A DNA stretch of 62,290 nucleotides from an uncultured Bacteroidia bacterium (GTDB lineage: Bacteria > Bacteroidota > Bacteroidia > Bacteroidales > UBA932), in contig CACWOH010000026.1 in NCBI GenBank assembly GCA_902762435.1, forward strand, positions 1 to 62,290. The letters are read 5' to 3'. The position numbers and the translations under genes are program-made. The notes beneath the pieces were generated by a model that was not told where the DNA came from, made no database searches, and saw only the letters and a list, made by a program, of their open reading frames with translations. Shown here piece after piece: positions 34,266-44,257 of this stretch. How positions within the stretch are numbered: position 1 is the stretch's first letter; every line of letters begins with the position of its first letter.

Positions 34266-34371
34266 TTTTATTAAAATGAAAACTAATTTCAAATGAGGAC
34301 CAAAAATCATCAATCGTGAATCAACTTTAATGGATTTTTCACTACCTTGCAGTCCGAAACGAAAAGCATTG

Positions 34372-37300
34372 ATGAAAAAGCTTCCCACCCTGTTTTCACT
34401 CCTGGCAGTGCTCTTCTGTCATGCGCTGCAGGCAGGTCCCTATTATTCCTTCGAGCATTACACCACCTACGACGGGCTTCCGTCCAATACCATCCATTGC
34501 ACCTATCAGGACCGCTTCGGCTTCGTCTGGATCGGCACCCGTGACGGCCTGAGCCGCTTCGACGGCTATGATTTCCGCAGTCCCGGCGGCCCCTACGGCA
34601 CCGGGATGACGCACCTGGCCAGCATGGACCTGGAAGAGGACGAGGACGGCCTGCTTTGGTTCACCACGTCCGATGGGGTGGGCTATTACAACCCCTTCAC
34701 CGGCCATACGCACGACGTGGGCCGGCTCGGGCAGGCGCTCGTCTTCGACCTCGCCACCGACCGCAACGGCAGCGTCTGGTTCGCCGGCGACAAGATGTAC
34801 CGCCACGTCAAGGAAACGGGCGGGATCCAGGAATACGCCTTTGAAAGGAGCACCCCGTCCCGGGTGGCCGTGGACTCCTACGGCGCCGTCTGGACCGTCC
34901 TGAACGACGGATCCCTTTACAGTTACGACAGGCGGACGGACAGCTTCCGCCCCGCGCCCTTCCCCCGCGCCCTGACGGATATCCGCACCGCCGAGAACGG
35001 GAAACTGCTCGCCGCCACCGCAGACGGCGAGGTCCTGCTGATCGAAACCAGCAACATGGCCGCCACGAAGATCTTCTCCGCCGGCGGGCGGGAGATCCGC
35101 AAGGTCCTGGAACGCCGGCCGGGCGAATTCTGGATCGGCACCAATTCCGGCCTCTTCGTCCGCCAGAGCGACGGCGAGCTGTCCGAAATCCTGCACGACG
35201 CCCGGGATCCGCATTCCCTGTCCGCCAACTTCATCACCAGCCTGGACAAAGACAAATACGGCAACGTCTGGATCGGTACCTACTACACCGGCATCGACAT
35301 GTGGCAGGACAACCAGGGCGAATTCACCGTTTTCTACCAGAACCCGACCGAGCGCTCCATCAAGGGCACGATCGTCCGTTCCATCGCCGCCGACGTCGAA
35401 GGCAACATCTGGTTCTGCACCGAGGACGGCGGGTTGAACTGCCTGGCGCCCGACCACCAGGACGGGAGTTCCTACGTCGTGGAGCCTGACCTGAACATGC
35501 AGGGGCTGACCATCGTCGGGGACGAGATCTGGATCCACACCTTCGGCCGCGGCGTGTTCCGGTACGACCGCATCCGCCACCGCGTCCTCAGGCACTACGA
35601 TCTTCCGAACTCCAGCGGCTGCGGCCTGCGCACCGCCGACGGCCGGATCTGGTCCGGCTCGATGGCAGGACTGTATGTATATGACCCGGTGCAGGACGCC
35701 TTCGTCTCCGCCGACCCGTCCGTCAGCAGTTTCGTGCACTGCCTCTTCCAGGACAGCCGCGGCATCATCTGGGTGGGGACCTACGGCAACGGCCTGCTCT
35801 GCCTGGACAGCGGCGGGAACGTCCTGGCCCGGCTGACCCAGGGTTCCCGTGAACGCGGCCTGTCGGCCGACCGCATCACCTCCTTCTTCGAAGACAGCCA
35901 CCGGCGCATCTGGATCACCACCGAGGGCGGCGGCGTCTGCTATACCGACCCCGAGCCGAACCTCTCCAACCTGCAGCTGAAGAGCATCCGGCGCGCCGAC
36001 GGGCTCATCTCCAACGTGACCTGCTCCGTGCTGGAAGACGAGGAAGGCACCCTCTGGGTCACCACGACCCGCGGCATTTCCCGCCTCGACGGCGAAACAC
36101 TCTCCGTGCTGGACTACATCTTCGACCGGCAGCAGATCCTCGGCAGCCAGTTCTCCTACGGGGCCGCGCTGGCCACCCCGGGCGGACAGTTCTACCTGGG
36201 CAACACCAGCGGCATGGTCGCCGTGTCCCCCGCCAAGCTCAAGCGGGCGGCCCGGAGCTATCCGCTGTACATCACAAGCATCGAGGCGACCAACGCCAAC
36301 CGCACCGTCCAGCTGCACGAGGCGGGCCGGTCCACGCTCCAGACCGAGCGGATCCGCATCAAGGCCAAGGACGCCTCCCTGCTGTCCATCAGCTTCGCCT
36401 CGCCGAACTACTCCATCCTCCGCCAGGTGGCCTACAGGTACACGCTGACCCAGGGCCGCCGCAAGGTCCTCAACGCCGTCCTTACCGACAACCAGGTCAA
36501 TTTCTCCGGCCTGCGTCCCGGACGCTACCGCTTCGACGTTGGCATCGTCGGCGCCGACTCGGACAGCTCCCGGCAGAGCCTGGAGTTCGACATCCTGGCT
36601 CCCTTGCTGTGGAGCCGCGGCGCCCGGATCATCTACCTGGTCCTGCTGGCCGGCCTGGTCGCCCTGTTCCTCCGGGAACTGGAAAAGAAGCGCCTGCGCG
36701 ACCGCGCCCGCCATCTGTCCAAGGTGGAGCACCAGAAGGAAAAGGAACTCTACGACGCCAAGATCAATTTCTTCACCAACATCACGCACGAGATCCGCAC
36801 CCCGCTGACGCTCATCAAGATGCCGCTGGACAAGCTGATCGCGGCGAAGGAATACACGCCCGCGGCGGAAAAGGACATGCTGACCATCCAGGCCAACACG
36901 GACCGCCTGCTCACGCTGACCAACCAGCTGCTGGACCTGCGCAAGATGGACAAGAACGACATCAAGCCGGTCTTCCTCAAGGAGGACCTCTGCGCCGTCA
37001 TCCGCAAGGTCTGCCACTACTTCGAACAGATGGCCCGCGAACAGAAGATCGTCCTGAACGAGGACATTCCGGACGCCCCCTTCGAGGTAATGTGCGTGCG
37101 GGATTCTGTGGAGAAGATCGTCAGCAACCTGCTGTCCAACGCCGTCAAGTACTGCCAGGGCCGGATCGACCTCAGCCTGCGTCCTTCGGAGGACGGCAAG
37201 ACCGCCATCCTGCGGGTCAACAGCGACGGCGCCATGATTCCCGCCCGCGACGCCGAAAGGATCTTCGAGATCTTCTACCAGGTGGGCGATTCCCGCAAGG

Positions 37301-38268
37301 GCAAGGGGACCGGCCTGGGCCTGCCTTTCGCCCGCACCCTGGCCAGCCTGCACAACGGCAGGCTCTTCCTGGACACCGGCGTGCGCGACTTCAATTCCTT
37401 CGTGCTGGAGCTGCCGGTCGTGCAGCCCGAGAATTTCAGCCTGGAGGAGGAACAGCCCGAGGCCGAACCCGTCCGCGAAAGCGACGGCGTGCAGGACCAC
37501 GACGGCAGCCGACATACCCTGCTGCTCGTGGAGGACTCCGCCGAGATGCGCGAATACCTGGCGGACGAGCTTTCAGACGAATACAACGTCATCACGGCCG
37601 TCAACGGCCAGGATGCCGTGGAAAAGCTCAAGGAAGAGCGTATCGACCTGGTGATCAGCGATATCATGATGCCCGTGATGGACGGTTGCCAGCTGTGCAA
37701 CTACGTCAAGACCAACATGGAATACAGCCACCTGCCGGTCCTGCTCCTTACCGCCGCCGTCGGCATGGAGACCCGCCTGCAGACGCTGGAGGTCGGCGCG
37801 GACGGCTACATCGAGAAGCCTTTCCCGATCGAGCTGCTGCGCGCCAACATCGCGAACCTGTTCAAGAACCGCGAGATTTCCTACAAGCAGTTCACCAACT
37901 CCCCGCTCACGCACTTCAACAGCGTGAACACCAGCAAGATGGACGAGGAGTTCATGGACAAGCTGCACGGCATCGTGATGAAGCATATGGCAGAGCAGGA
38001 CCTCAGCATCGAGACCCTCACCGGCCTGATCGGCACCAGCAAGTCCACCCTGTACCGCAAGGTCAAGGCCAACACCGGCCTCAACATCAACGAGTACATA
38101 CGGCTCTGCCGCCTGAAGCAGGCGGCAGAGATGCTGTCTTCGCAGAAATACCGGATCAACGAGGTGGCCTACATGGTGGGCTTCTCCTCCCCTTCCTATT
38201 TCGCGACCAGTTTCCAGAAACAGTTCAACATCTCGCCCTCCGCGTTCGTCAAGAACCTGAAGGACTGA
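34372..38268 (+). CDS. Hybrid two-component system sensor/regulator (HTCS)
   Basis: One 1298-residue chain carries a complete signalling path. A signal peptide precedes two seven-bladed Reg_prop propellers (repeats such as GFVWIGTRDGLSRFDGYDF, to about residue 660). A Y_Y_Y domain and one transmembrane segment near 755 follow. The histidine kinase has phospho-acceptor His806 (ITHEIRTP), and an ATPase domain has GTGLGL. A receiver has Asp1097 (VISDIMMP), and an AraC-type helix-turn-helix ends the protein. HTCS proteins sense oligosaccharides in the periplasm and activate adjacent glycosidase genes, here the divergent GH43-GH9-GH54 operon. The start MKKLPTLF is chosen for its signal peptide; an ATG 14 codons upstream is less likely. 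Confidence 0.92.
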   Translation: MKKLPTLFSLLAVLFCHALQAGPYYSFEHYTTYDGLPSNTIHCTYQDRFGFVWIGTRDGLSRFDGYDFRSPGGPYGTGMTHLASMDLEEDEDGLLWFTTSDGVGYYNPFTGHTHDVGRLGQALVFDLATDRNGSVWFAGDKMYRHVKETGGIQEYAFERSTPSRVAVDSYGAVWTVLNDGSLYSYDRRTDSFRPAPFPRALTDIRTAENGKLLAATADGEVLLIETSNMAATKIFSAGGREIRKVLERRPGEFWIGTNSGLFVRQSDGELSEILHDARDPHSLSANFITSLDKDKYGNVWIGTYYTGIDMWQDNQGEFTVFYQNPTERSIKGTIVRSIAADVEGNIWFCTEDGGLNCLAPDHQDGSSYVVEPDLNMQGLTIVGDEIWIHTFGRGVFRYDRIRHRVLRHYDLPNSSGCGLRTADGRIWSGSMAGLYVYDPVQDAFVSADPSVSSFVHCLFQDSRGIIWVGTYGNGLLCLDSGGNVLARLTQGSRERGLSADRITSFFEDSHRRIWITTEGGGVCYTDPEPNLSNLQLKSIRRADGLISNVTCSVLEDEEGTLWVTTTRGISRLDGETLSVLDYIFDRQQILGSQFSYGAALATPGGQFYLGNTSGMVAVSPAKLKRAARSYPLYITSIEATNANRTVQLHEAGRSTLQTERIRIKAKDASLLSISFASPNYSILRQVAYRYTLTQGRRKVLNAVLTDNQVNFSGLRPGRYRFDVGIVGADSDSSRQSLEFDILAPLLWSRGARIIYLVLLAGLVALFLRELEKKRLRDRARHLSKVEHQKEKELYDAKINFFTNITHEIRTPLTLIKMPLDKLIAAKEYTPAAEKDMLTIQANTDRLLTLTNQLLDLRKMDKNDIKPVFLKEDLCAVIRKVCHYFEQMAREQKIVLNEDIPDAPFEVMCVRDSVEKIVSNLLSNAVKYCQGRIDLSLRPSEDGKTAILRVNSDGAMIPARDAERIFEIFYQVGDSRKGKGTGLGLPFARTLASLHNGRLFLDTGVRDFNSFVLELPVVQPENFSLEEEQPEAEPVRESDGVQDHDGSRHTLLLVEDSAEMREYLADELSDEYNVITAVNGQDAVEKLKEERIDLVISDIMMPVMDGCQLCNYVKTNMEYSHLPVLLLTAAVGMETRLQTLEVGADGYIEKPFPIELLRANIANLFKNREISYKQFTNSPLTHFNSVNTSKMDEEFMDKLHGIVMKHMAEQDLSIETLTGLIGTSKSTLYRKVKANTGLNINEYIRLCRLKQAAEMLSSQKYRINEVAYMVGFSSPSYFATSFQKQFNISPSAFVKNLKD

Positions 38269-38272
38269 CGCC

Positions 38273-40885
38273 TCAGTCCTGGATGACGTGGATGTCGCGC
38301 TGCGGGAACGGTATCTGGATGCCGTTCTTGCCCAGGGCGTTGTAGATGACCTCCTTGGCGCGGTCGATGTAGGCGATCCGCTCGGGAACGAGCACGAACT
38401 GCTTGACCGCGATTTCCACGGCGCTGTCCCCGAAGTCGCTGAACACCACGTAGATACCCTTCTTCGGATCCACCACTTCGCGCCCGTAGGCGTCCTTCGT
38501 CCGGAGGACCTGCAGTTCCTCTTCGAGGATATCCCGCACCCGTTGGACGTCCGTGCCGTACGGCACGCCCACGGAGAGCTTGAGGAACTCGTAGGAATTC
38601 CCGCGCGTCAGGTTCGTGAAGTTTTTCGCAAAGAGCGTGGCGTTCAGGAAGGACATCGTGGCGCCGCTGACCGTCTCGATCTGCGTGCTCTGGTAATTGA
38701 TGGACGTCACGCGCCCGCGTACGCCGTCGCACTCGATCCAGTCCCCCACCCGCAGGCGTCCGGACATCAGCTGGATGCCGTAGATGAAGTTGTTGAGCAC
38801 GTCCTTCATGGCGAGACCGATACCGGCAGACAGACCGCCGGCCACCAGCGAGAGCGACCCGGTCGGGATCTTCAGCGTCACCACCACGATCACGATGTAG
38901 ATGAACCACACCAGCACCTGGACGAGGCTGTTGCCCAGGGACAGGTTGATCTCGTTGCTGCGCACCACCCGGCGGCCGTTCTTGCGCAGGAAAGCCTTGT
39001 AGCTCAGGGAGAGATACAGGCTGCGTGCGGCGTAGCTGATGTAGCGGAACACGAAGAACAGCCCCAGCACCAGCACGATGCGATAGAATGAGATCTTGAG
39101 GATCTCGGTGCCGTCCGCCCGGGTGATGTTGACGAACGGCGTGGTGAAGATGCCCTCGTAGAGGTCGGAGAAGTCGAAGATGTTCAGCGACATTCTCAGG
39201 CAGAACGGGATGGACATCAGGGAGAGGACCGGAATCAGCGTCATCCGCACCAGGTCGTAGAACCAGGTGGCGGGCAGCAGGAGCTTGTCGCGCTCGGGAC
39301 CGGTCACGAAGTTGACCGTCTTGCGGTACTGCTCGACCCGCTCCGACAAACGGTGTTCCTTATAGTAATTCAGTTGGTTCCCGACGGCCACCAGCGTCTC
39401 GATACAGGCCAGTTGGAAGAACCACCACAACATCACGAGCAGCGCCACGAAGATGTAGCCCAGGCTGGCGGTCAGAAGCGCCGCCGCAATCACGGCAAGG
39501 GAAATCCAGCCGATGATCCGGTCGCTCTCCTGCAAGTAGGGGCCCACCCGCAGGCAGACCAGCAGCTGCCAGACCAGGAAGCCCAGCAGGACCGGCGGGA
39601 AGAGGATGTTCATCATCCGGTTCGGCATGAAGACCATGCGGAATCCGAAGACGATCAGCGCCAGGATTATCATCGGCAGGTACATCCGCAGGCCGCGGCC
39701 GAGCTGGACCGGTTCGAGCCGCATCAGCAGGGAAAGCAGGATGGCCGCCACCAGCCAGGAGTAGGTAAGCACCACCGAGGTGGACGCCCGGGCGACGTAG
39801 CTGCCGCCGGGGTTGAGCATCATCAGCAGTGCGAAGAGCACGATGCCCAGCAGCAGGGAAAGCGTGAAGCGCCGCTGCTTGTAGCCCACCGTCCGCAGGT
39901 TCGTGAAGAAACGGGGCAGCAGGAAGAGCACGCCCGCCGCCACGAGCACGCCCGCCAGGAGCACCAGGATGAACATGATGATGAACAGCAGGAACACGTG
40001 CCCGCCCCACTGGCTGTCCTCCACATGTTCCGCCTCCTCGTCATGCACGTGACGCGTCACGATATAACGGTCCTCCATCGCGGAGAGCGCCTGCTTCCAC
40101 TCCCGCTTGAAATTGCCCAGGATCGCGGGATAGGCGGTCTGCCCTTCGAAGAAGATCTGGTTCTGCAGGATCTTGTAGCGGTTCTGCGCATAATCGTAGG
40201 ATTCCTTGAGGCGGAGATAGACGTTCACGTAATGCAGGCTGTCCTCCACGATGTATTCCTTGTTGGCGGAGTACATTTTCAGCAGGGTCGTCGCGAAAAA
40301 GATGCAGGAATCCCGCTCCAGCTGCCCCTCGTCGTCCAGGACGAAGGCGTCGTCCTCCAGGGCGAGGGCTTCGTCTTCGGTCAGGCCCAGCTGCCGCTCG
40401 ATCTCCAGGATGTCCAGCTTGATGCTGTCGTTCCGGTAGCGGAGGCTGTCGGGCAGGTCCGCGATCTCCTGCAGCTGCGGCGGCAGGCGCCGCAGGGACT
40501 CGATCAGGCGGGAGTAGCGGTCGATCTCGACGTCCAGCTGGCCCACGATGCGGTCGAAGGGCATGCGGTTGCGGTTGAAGTCGTTGTATTCGTCGGTCAC
40601 GGACTCCAGCGCATACGTCAGGTCGAAGGTATACTCCTGCTTCTGGGAATACAGCATCAGGGCCAGCTCGTTGCACTTCTTCATGATGGAGATCATCTGG
40701 TCGTGCTGGCGGCCGTGCCGTTCGGCGAGCTGCCCCTGGGAAGTGAATATCTTCTCGTAGTCCTGCTCCAGCTCCTCCCGCAGCGCGTGCAGGGTCGAGG
40801 CGAGGTTCCGTTCGTTCAGCACCGCGAACAGCGGCAGCGCCACCAGGAACACGGCAAGCAAGGCGGTGATTTTCTTCTTTTTCAT
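38273..40885 (-). CDS. Large MscS-family mechanosensitive channel
   Basis: An 870-residue inner-membrane protein. A signal-like first helix is followed by about 250 residues of helical periplasmic domain, then about ten transmembrane helices, and the MscS core (about 640-870). The pore helix with GGLSAGIGLAMKDVLNNFIYG and the β-domain with RVGDWIECDGVRGRVTSI are clear. It releases solutes on hypo-osmotic shock. The layout is like MscK-type channels. It converges with the hybrid sensor gene, four bases apart, and is unlikely to be functionally tied to it. Confidence 0.88.
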   Translation of the reverse strand: MKKKKITALLAVFLVALPLFAVLNERNLASTLHALREELEQDYEKIFTSQGQLAERHGRQHDQMISIMKKCNELALMLYSQKQEYTFDLTYALESVTDEYNDFNRNRMPFDRIVGQLDVEIDRYSRLIESLRRLPPQLQEIADLPDSLRYRNDSIKLDILEIERQLGLTEDEALALEDDAFVLDDEGQLERDSCIFFATTLLKMYSANKEYIVEDSLHYVNVYLRLKESYDYAQNRYKILQNQIFFEGQTAYPAILGNFKREWKQALSAMEDRYIVTRHVHDEEAEHVEDSQWGGHVFLLFIIMFILVLLAGVLVAAGVLFLLPRFFTNLRTVGYKQRRFTLSLLLGIVLFALLMMLNPGGSYVARASTSVVLTYSWLVAAILLSLLMRLEPVQLGRGLRMYLPMIILALIVFGFRMVFMPNRMMNILFPPVLLGFLVWQLLVCLRVGPYLQESDRIIGWISLAVIAAALLTASLGYIFVALLVMLWWFFQLACIETLVAVGNQLNYYKEHRLSERVEQYRKTVNFVTGPERDKLLLPATWFYDLVRMTLIPVLSLMSIPFCLRMSLNIFDFSDLYEGIFTTPFVNITRADGTEILKISFYRIVLVLGLFFVFRYISYAARSLYLSLSYKAFLRKNGRRVVRSNEINLSLGNSLVQVLVWFIYIVIVVVTLKIPTGSLSLVAGGLSAGIGLAMKDVLNNFIYGIQLMSGRLRVGDWIECDGVRGRVTSINYQSTQIETVSGATMSFLNATLFAKNFTNLTRGNSYEFLKLSVGVPYGTDVQRVRDILEEELQVLRTKDAYGREVVDPKKGIYVVFSDFGDSAVEIAVKQFVLVPERIAYIDRAKEVIYNALGKNGIQIPFPQRDIHVIQD

Positions 40886-40907
40886 CCCGTTTTCTTTCTC
40901 GTATCGG

Positions 40908-40915
40908 CAAATTTA
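40908..40915 (-). promoter_or_regulatory. -7 box for the MscS gene
   Basis: CAAATTTA is TAAATTTG on the minus strand, 22 bases before the start codon. Confidence 0.6.
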
Positions 40916-40945
40916 ACTAAATTCGCTTGAAAACCGTTAACTCCC

Positions 40946-42865
40946 ATGAATATCTTGACCCTGCTCCTTGCGCTCGCCCCGGTCCTCACCGGTCCCGACG
41001 CGCGCCTCCAGGTCCGCATCGACGACTCCGCGGACCAACTCCGCTATTCCATCGCCTATGACGGGAAGACCCTGCTCGAGCCCTCCGCCCTCGGCCTGGA
41101 GACCAACGACGCCGACTACACCCGGCTCAGCGTGGTCTCCGTGGATACGGAGGAGATCCGCGACCGCTATACCCTGGACCGCATCAAGGCCTCCCGCATC
41201 GACCACGCCGCCGTGCGCGCCGTGCTGCACTGCCAGAACCCCGCCGGGCGGCCCCTGGACATCGAATGGCACCTGACCGCCAATGACGCGGCCTTCCGCT
41301 ACCTCATCCCGCGCGACACCGAGACCGGCAGCGTGCGGGTGCTGCGCGAGACCAGCGCCTTCCGCTTCCCGGAGGGAACGCGGACCTGGCTGACCCCGCA
41401 GAGCCACGCGATGATCGGCTGGAAGCGCAGCAAGCCCAGTTATGAAGAGTTCTATACCCTGGACGCCCCGCTGGACGCCCGTTCCCAATACGGCCACGGC
41501 TACACCTTCCCCTGCCTCTTCCGCGTCGGGGAGGACGGCTGGGTGCTGGTCAGCGAGACCGGTGTGGACAGCCGCTACTGCGGTTCGCACCTGAGCGACT
41601 GGGACGCCGCCGAGGGCTACACCATCGCCTTCCCGATGCCGGAGGAGAACAACGGCAACGGCACGGTGGAACCGGCCTTCGCCCTGCCCGGGGCCACGCC
41701 CTGGCGCACGCTGACCGTCGGGGCGGACCTCGCCCCCATCGCCGAGACCACGATCGCCTTCGACGTCGTGGAGCCCCGCTATGAGGCCACGCACAGTTAC
41801 CGCTACGGCAAGAGCACCTGGAGCTGGATCGTCTGGCAGGACGCCAGCATGAACCACGACGACCAGGTGGCCTACATCGACCTCGCCGCCGAGATGGGCT
41901 TCCCCTACATCCTCATCGACGCCGGCTGGGACCAGGAATTCGGCCACGCCGGGATGGAGGAACTGGTCCGCTACGCCCGCAGCAAGGGCGTGGAGGTGTT
42001 CCTGTGGTACTCCTCCAGCGGCTGGTGGAACGACATCGTACAGAGCCCGGTGGACATCATGTGCGACCCGCTGCGGCGCAAGCCGGAGATGCGCTGGATG
42101 GAGAGCATCGGCGTCCGGGGCATCAAGGTGGACTTCTTCGGCGGGGACAAGCAGGAGACCTTCCGCCTGTATGAGCACATCCTCAGCGACGCCGACGACC
42201 ACGGCCTGATGTGCATCTTCCACGGGGCCACCCTTCCGCGCGGCTGGGAGCGGATGTATCCCAACTACGTCGGCAGCGAGGCGGTGCTCGCCTCCGAGAA
42301 CATGGTCTTCGGCCAGAACCACTGCGACCTGGAGGCCCAGAGCGCCTGCCTGCACCCCTTCATCCGCAACACCGTGGGTTCGATGGAATTCGGCGGGGTG
42401 TTCCTGAACAAGCGGCTCAACCGCGCGAACGGCGCTCCCGGCCGGGGCGGCCGCGTCTTCGGCACCCAGCGCAAGACCACGGACGCCGCGGAACTCGCAA
42501 TCGCCGTGCTGTACCAGAACGCCATCCAGAACTTCGCCATCACCCCGAACAACCTCACGGACGCCCCGGCGGCCGCCATGGACTTCCTGCGGGAGGTCCC
42601 GACCACCTGGGACGAGACGCGCCTGATCGACGGCTTCCCCGGGAAGTATGTCGTACTGGCCCGCCGGCACGGCCTGACCTGGTACGTGGCGGCCATCAAC
42701 GCGGACGAAAAGCCGCTCGCGCTGGACGTCCGGGCCGTGGAGGCCCGCCTGGGCGGGACCGCCTGCGTGCTTTCCACCGGAAAGGACGGCCTGCAGACCG
42801 GCCCGGCCGCCAAGAAGCCGCTCAGCATCCCGAAGGACGATGGCGCGGTCCTGGTCATCCGCTAG
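40946..42865 (+). CDS. GH97 glycoside hydrolase, retaining α-galactosidase type
   Basis: A 639-residue enzyme with a short N-terminal hydrophobic segment that may be a signal peptide. The N-terminal GH97 β-sandwich (about 20-270) includes TWLTPQSHAMIGWKRSKPSYE. The (β/α)8 barrel (about 280-560) has GIKVDFFGGDKQ, with Asp396 in the position of the retaining-type nucleophile, and candidate acid/base Glu445 in VGSEAVLASEN. A C-terminal β-domain closes it. The aspartate nucleophile marks the α-galactosidase-like subgroup rather than the inverting α-glucosidase (SusB) subgroup. It may trim galactosyl branches. Confidence 0.88.
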   Translation: MNILTLLLALAPVLTGPDARLQVRIDDSADQLRYSIAYDGKTLLEPSALGLETNDADYTRLSVVSVDTEEIRDRYTLDRIKASRIDHAAVRAVLHCQNPAGRPLDIEWHLTANDAAFRYLIPRDTETGSVRVLRETSAFRFPEGTRTWLTPQSHAMIGWKRSKPSYEEFYTLDAPLDARSQYGHGYTFPCLFRVGEDGWVLVSETGVDSRYCGSHLSDWDAAEGYTIAFPMPEENNGNGTVEPAFALPGATPWRTLTVGADLAPIAETTIAFDVVEPRYEATHSYRYGKSTWSWIVWQDASMNHDDQVAYIDLAAEMGFPYILIDAGWDQEFGHAGMEELVRYARSKGVEVFLWYSSSGWWNDIVQSPVDIMCDPLRRKPEMRWMESIGVRGIKVDFFGGDKQETFRLYEHILSDADDHGLMCIFHGATLPRGWERMYPNYVGSEAVLASENMVFGQNHCDLEAQSACLHPFIRNTVGSMEFGGVFLNKRLNRANGAPGRGGRVFGTQRKTTDAAELAIAVLYQNAIQNFAITPNNLTDAPAAAMDFLREVPTTWDETRLIDGFPGKYVVLARRHGLTWYVAAINADEKPLALDVRAVEARLGGTACVLSTGKDGLQTGPAAKKPLSIPKDDGAVLVIR

Positions 42866-42889
42866 ATTCCGGCAAACACGGCGACGAAC

Positions 42890-43783
42890 ATGAGAACCCT
42901 CAGCAAAATCTTCCTGATCATGGCCATCGGATCCATCGGGACGGCCTGCCTGGCGCGCGTGCCCAGAGGCAGACTCATCTACTGCAGTTACTCCTGCTCC
43001 GGCTCCGCCGGGCTGGGCAAGGACTATTGCGAACTGATCGCAGACCCGGGCGCCGAACCCCGGATCAACGTCGTGCTGAAAGAAGGCAACCGCTTCGAGG
43101 AACCGGAGATCCGGGCGGAGTATTTCGCCGACGAGGCGGACGTGGCCCGGCTCCAGGACTGGCTGAAGAAGAACAAGGTGTACAAACTGGACGGCTACCA
43201 CCTCGAAGAGCCCATCTCCGGCGGCTATGCATACCGGATCTATATGGAATACGATGACGGCCAGAAAGTGAACGTGCGCTGGTACGGGCACAACGTGAAG
43301 GACAAGGCCGTCGCCGCATACAACTACATCGAAGCCTTCTTCGCACCCTGGCGGGACCAGGCCACGGAGGAAAGCATCCCCGTCGTCGAGTGCCTGGTCG
43401 AAACCCGGAACACGGCCACCCGCGCCACGGACGCCTGCCGGCTGCTCTGCCAGCCCGGATTCGTCCCCACCGTCATCGTCGACCTCAACGTGGGCAACAT
43501 CCGGAACGCGAAAGAGGCCCACGGGCAGTTCAACGCGGACCCGGAGAGCGTCCGGGCGCTGCAGCAGGACTTGATCAAGCTGGGCTCCTCCACGCTGGGC
43601 GACTATTCCAACGACGAGTTCATCGAGGGCGGCACCCTCACAACGGTCCGGCTGACCTACGCCTCCGGACGCAGCCAGACGCTGTCCTGGCACGCCCGCG
43701 ACGTGGACCCCCTGGTCCGGGCCGTCTTTGACCGCCTGGACACGTTCTTTACACCCTGGAAGGCGAAAGCGAAGGAAGATTAA
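42890..43783 (+). CDS. Exported protein with two copies of an unknown domain
   Basis: A 297-residue exported protein with a signal peptide; GTAC near residue 20 could be a weak lipobox. It contains two related halves of about 120 residues (about 30-155 and 168-292). Each has a Cys-rich start, a helix pattern (EADVARLQDWLKKNKVYKLD versus ESVRALQQDLIKLGSSTLGD), a strand with the same turn (SGGYAYRIYMEYDDGQKVNVRWYG versus EGGTLTTVRLTYASGRSQTLSWHA), and an ending of F/LxxFFxPW. I recognise no family. It follows GH97 by 24 bases and may be co-transcribed with it. Confidence 0.7.
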   Translation: MRTLSKIFLIMAIGSIGTACLARVPRGRLIYCSYSCSGSAGLGKDYCELIADPGAEPRINVVLKEGNRFEEPEIRAEYFADEADVARLQDWLKKNKVYKLDGYHLEEPISGGYAYRIYMEYDDGQKVNVRWYGHNVKDKAVAAYNYIEAFFAPWRDQATEESIPVVECLVETRNTATRATDACRLLCQPGFVPTVIVDLNVGNIRNAKEAHGQFNADPESVRALQQDLIKLGSSTLGDYSNDEFIEGGTLTTVRLTYASGRSQTLSWHARDVDPLVRAVFDRLDTFFTPWKAKAKED

Positions 43784-43786
43784 CGG

Positions 43787-44257
43787 CTACCGGTTCGGGT
43801 CCAGCCCCTTGTGCCAGAAGCGGAAGGTGATATCCTCGCCGTGGTGGTACAGCCGCTGGTTGGTGGTGCGCTCGTTGAGCGGGCCCAGTTCGGCCACGTA
43901 GGGACCCACCTTCACATAATCGAACGCGGCATAGATCTCGGGCTCCACCTCGGGACGGCCCGAGTACACAGCCCGCTCCAGGTCCGGATGGTGCACCCGC
44001 AGGTGTTCCGCGATCCGCAGCAGGGCTTCCGGGTCCTTCCCCTCCCCGAGCAGCAGGAAGCAGTTGACGCCGAAGTTGTCCGCGATCAGGCGGTCCACCG
44101 CGTCCGGGGTCAGTTCCACGCCGATATCCTGCTTGAGGAAGGGAGAGTGGCACCCGATACACGAACCCCGGCAGTTGGAGATCTCCACTGCCAGGGTTAC
44201 CTTGTCCGGTATTTCCTCCAGGACGACGTCCGTGAGTTCCGGAACGTACTTAATCAT
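43787..44257 (-). CDS. nrdG: Anaerobic ribonucleotide reductase activase
   Basis: A radical SAM enzyme that installs the glycyl radical on NrdD. The 156-residue protein has the CRGSCIGC cysteine triad (CxxxCxxC) near residue 29 and the VYSGRPE and DYVKVGPY motifs of NrdG. Its start overlaps the nrdD stop by eight bases, so the two are coupled. It converges with the duplicated-domain gene, three bases apart. Confidence 0.9.
   Translation of the reverse strand: MIKYVPELTDVVLEEIPDKVTLAVEISNCRGSCIGCHSPFLKQDIGVELTPDAVDRLIADNFGVNCFLLLGEGKDPEALLRIAEHLRVHHPDLERAVYSGRPEVEPEIYAAFDYVKVGPYVAELGPLNERTTNQRLYHHGEDITFRFWHKGLDPNR

Noticed and set aside
34330-34372. Earlier ATG for the hybrid sensor
   Set aside because: The first 14 codons would precede the signal peptide with polar residues; MKKLPTLF gives a normal export signal.
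34396-37515. A 1039-codon minus-strand frame opposite the hybrid sensor
   Set aside because: Shadow of the HTCS gene, whose domains are unambiguous.
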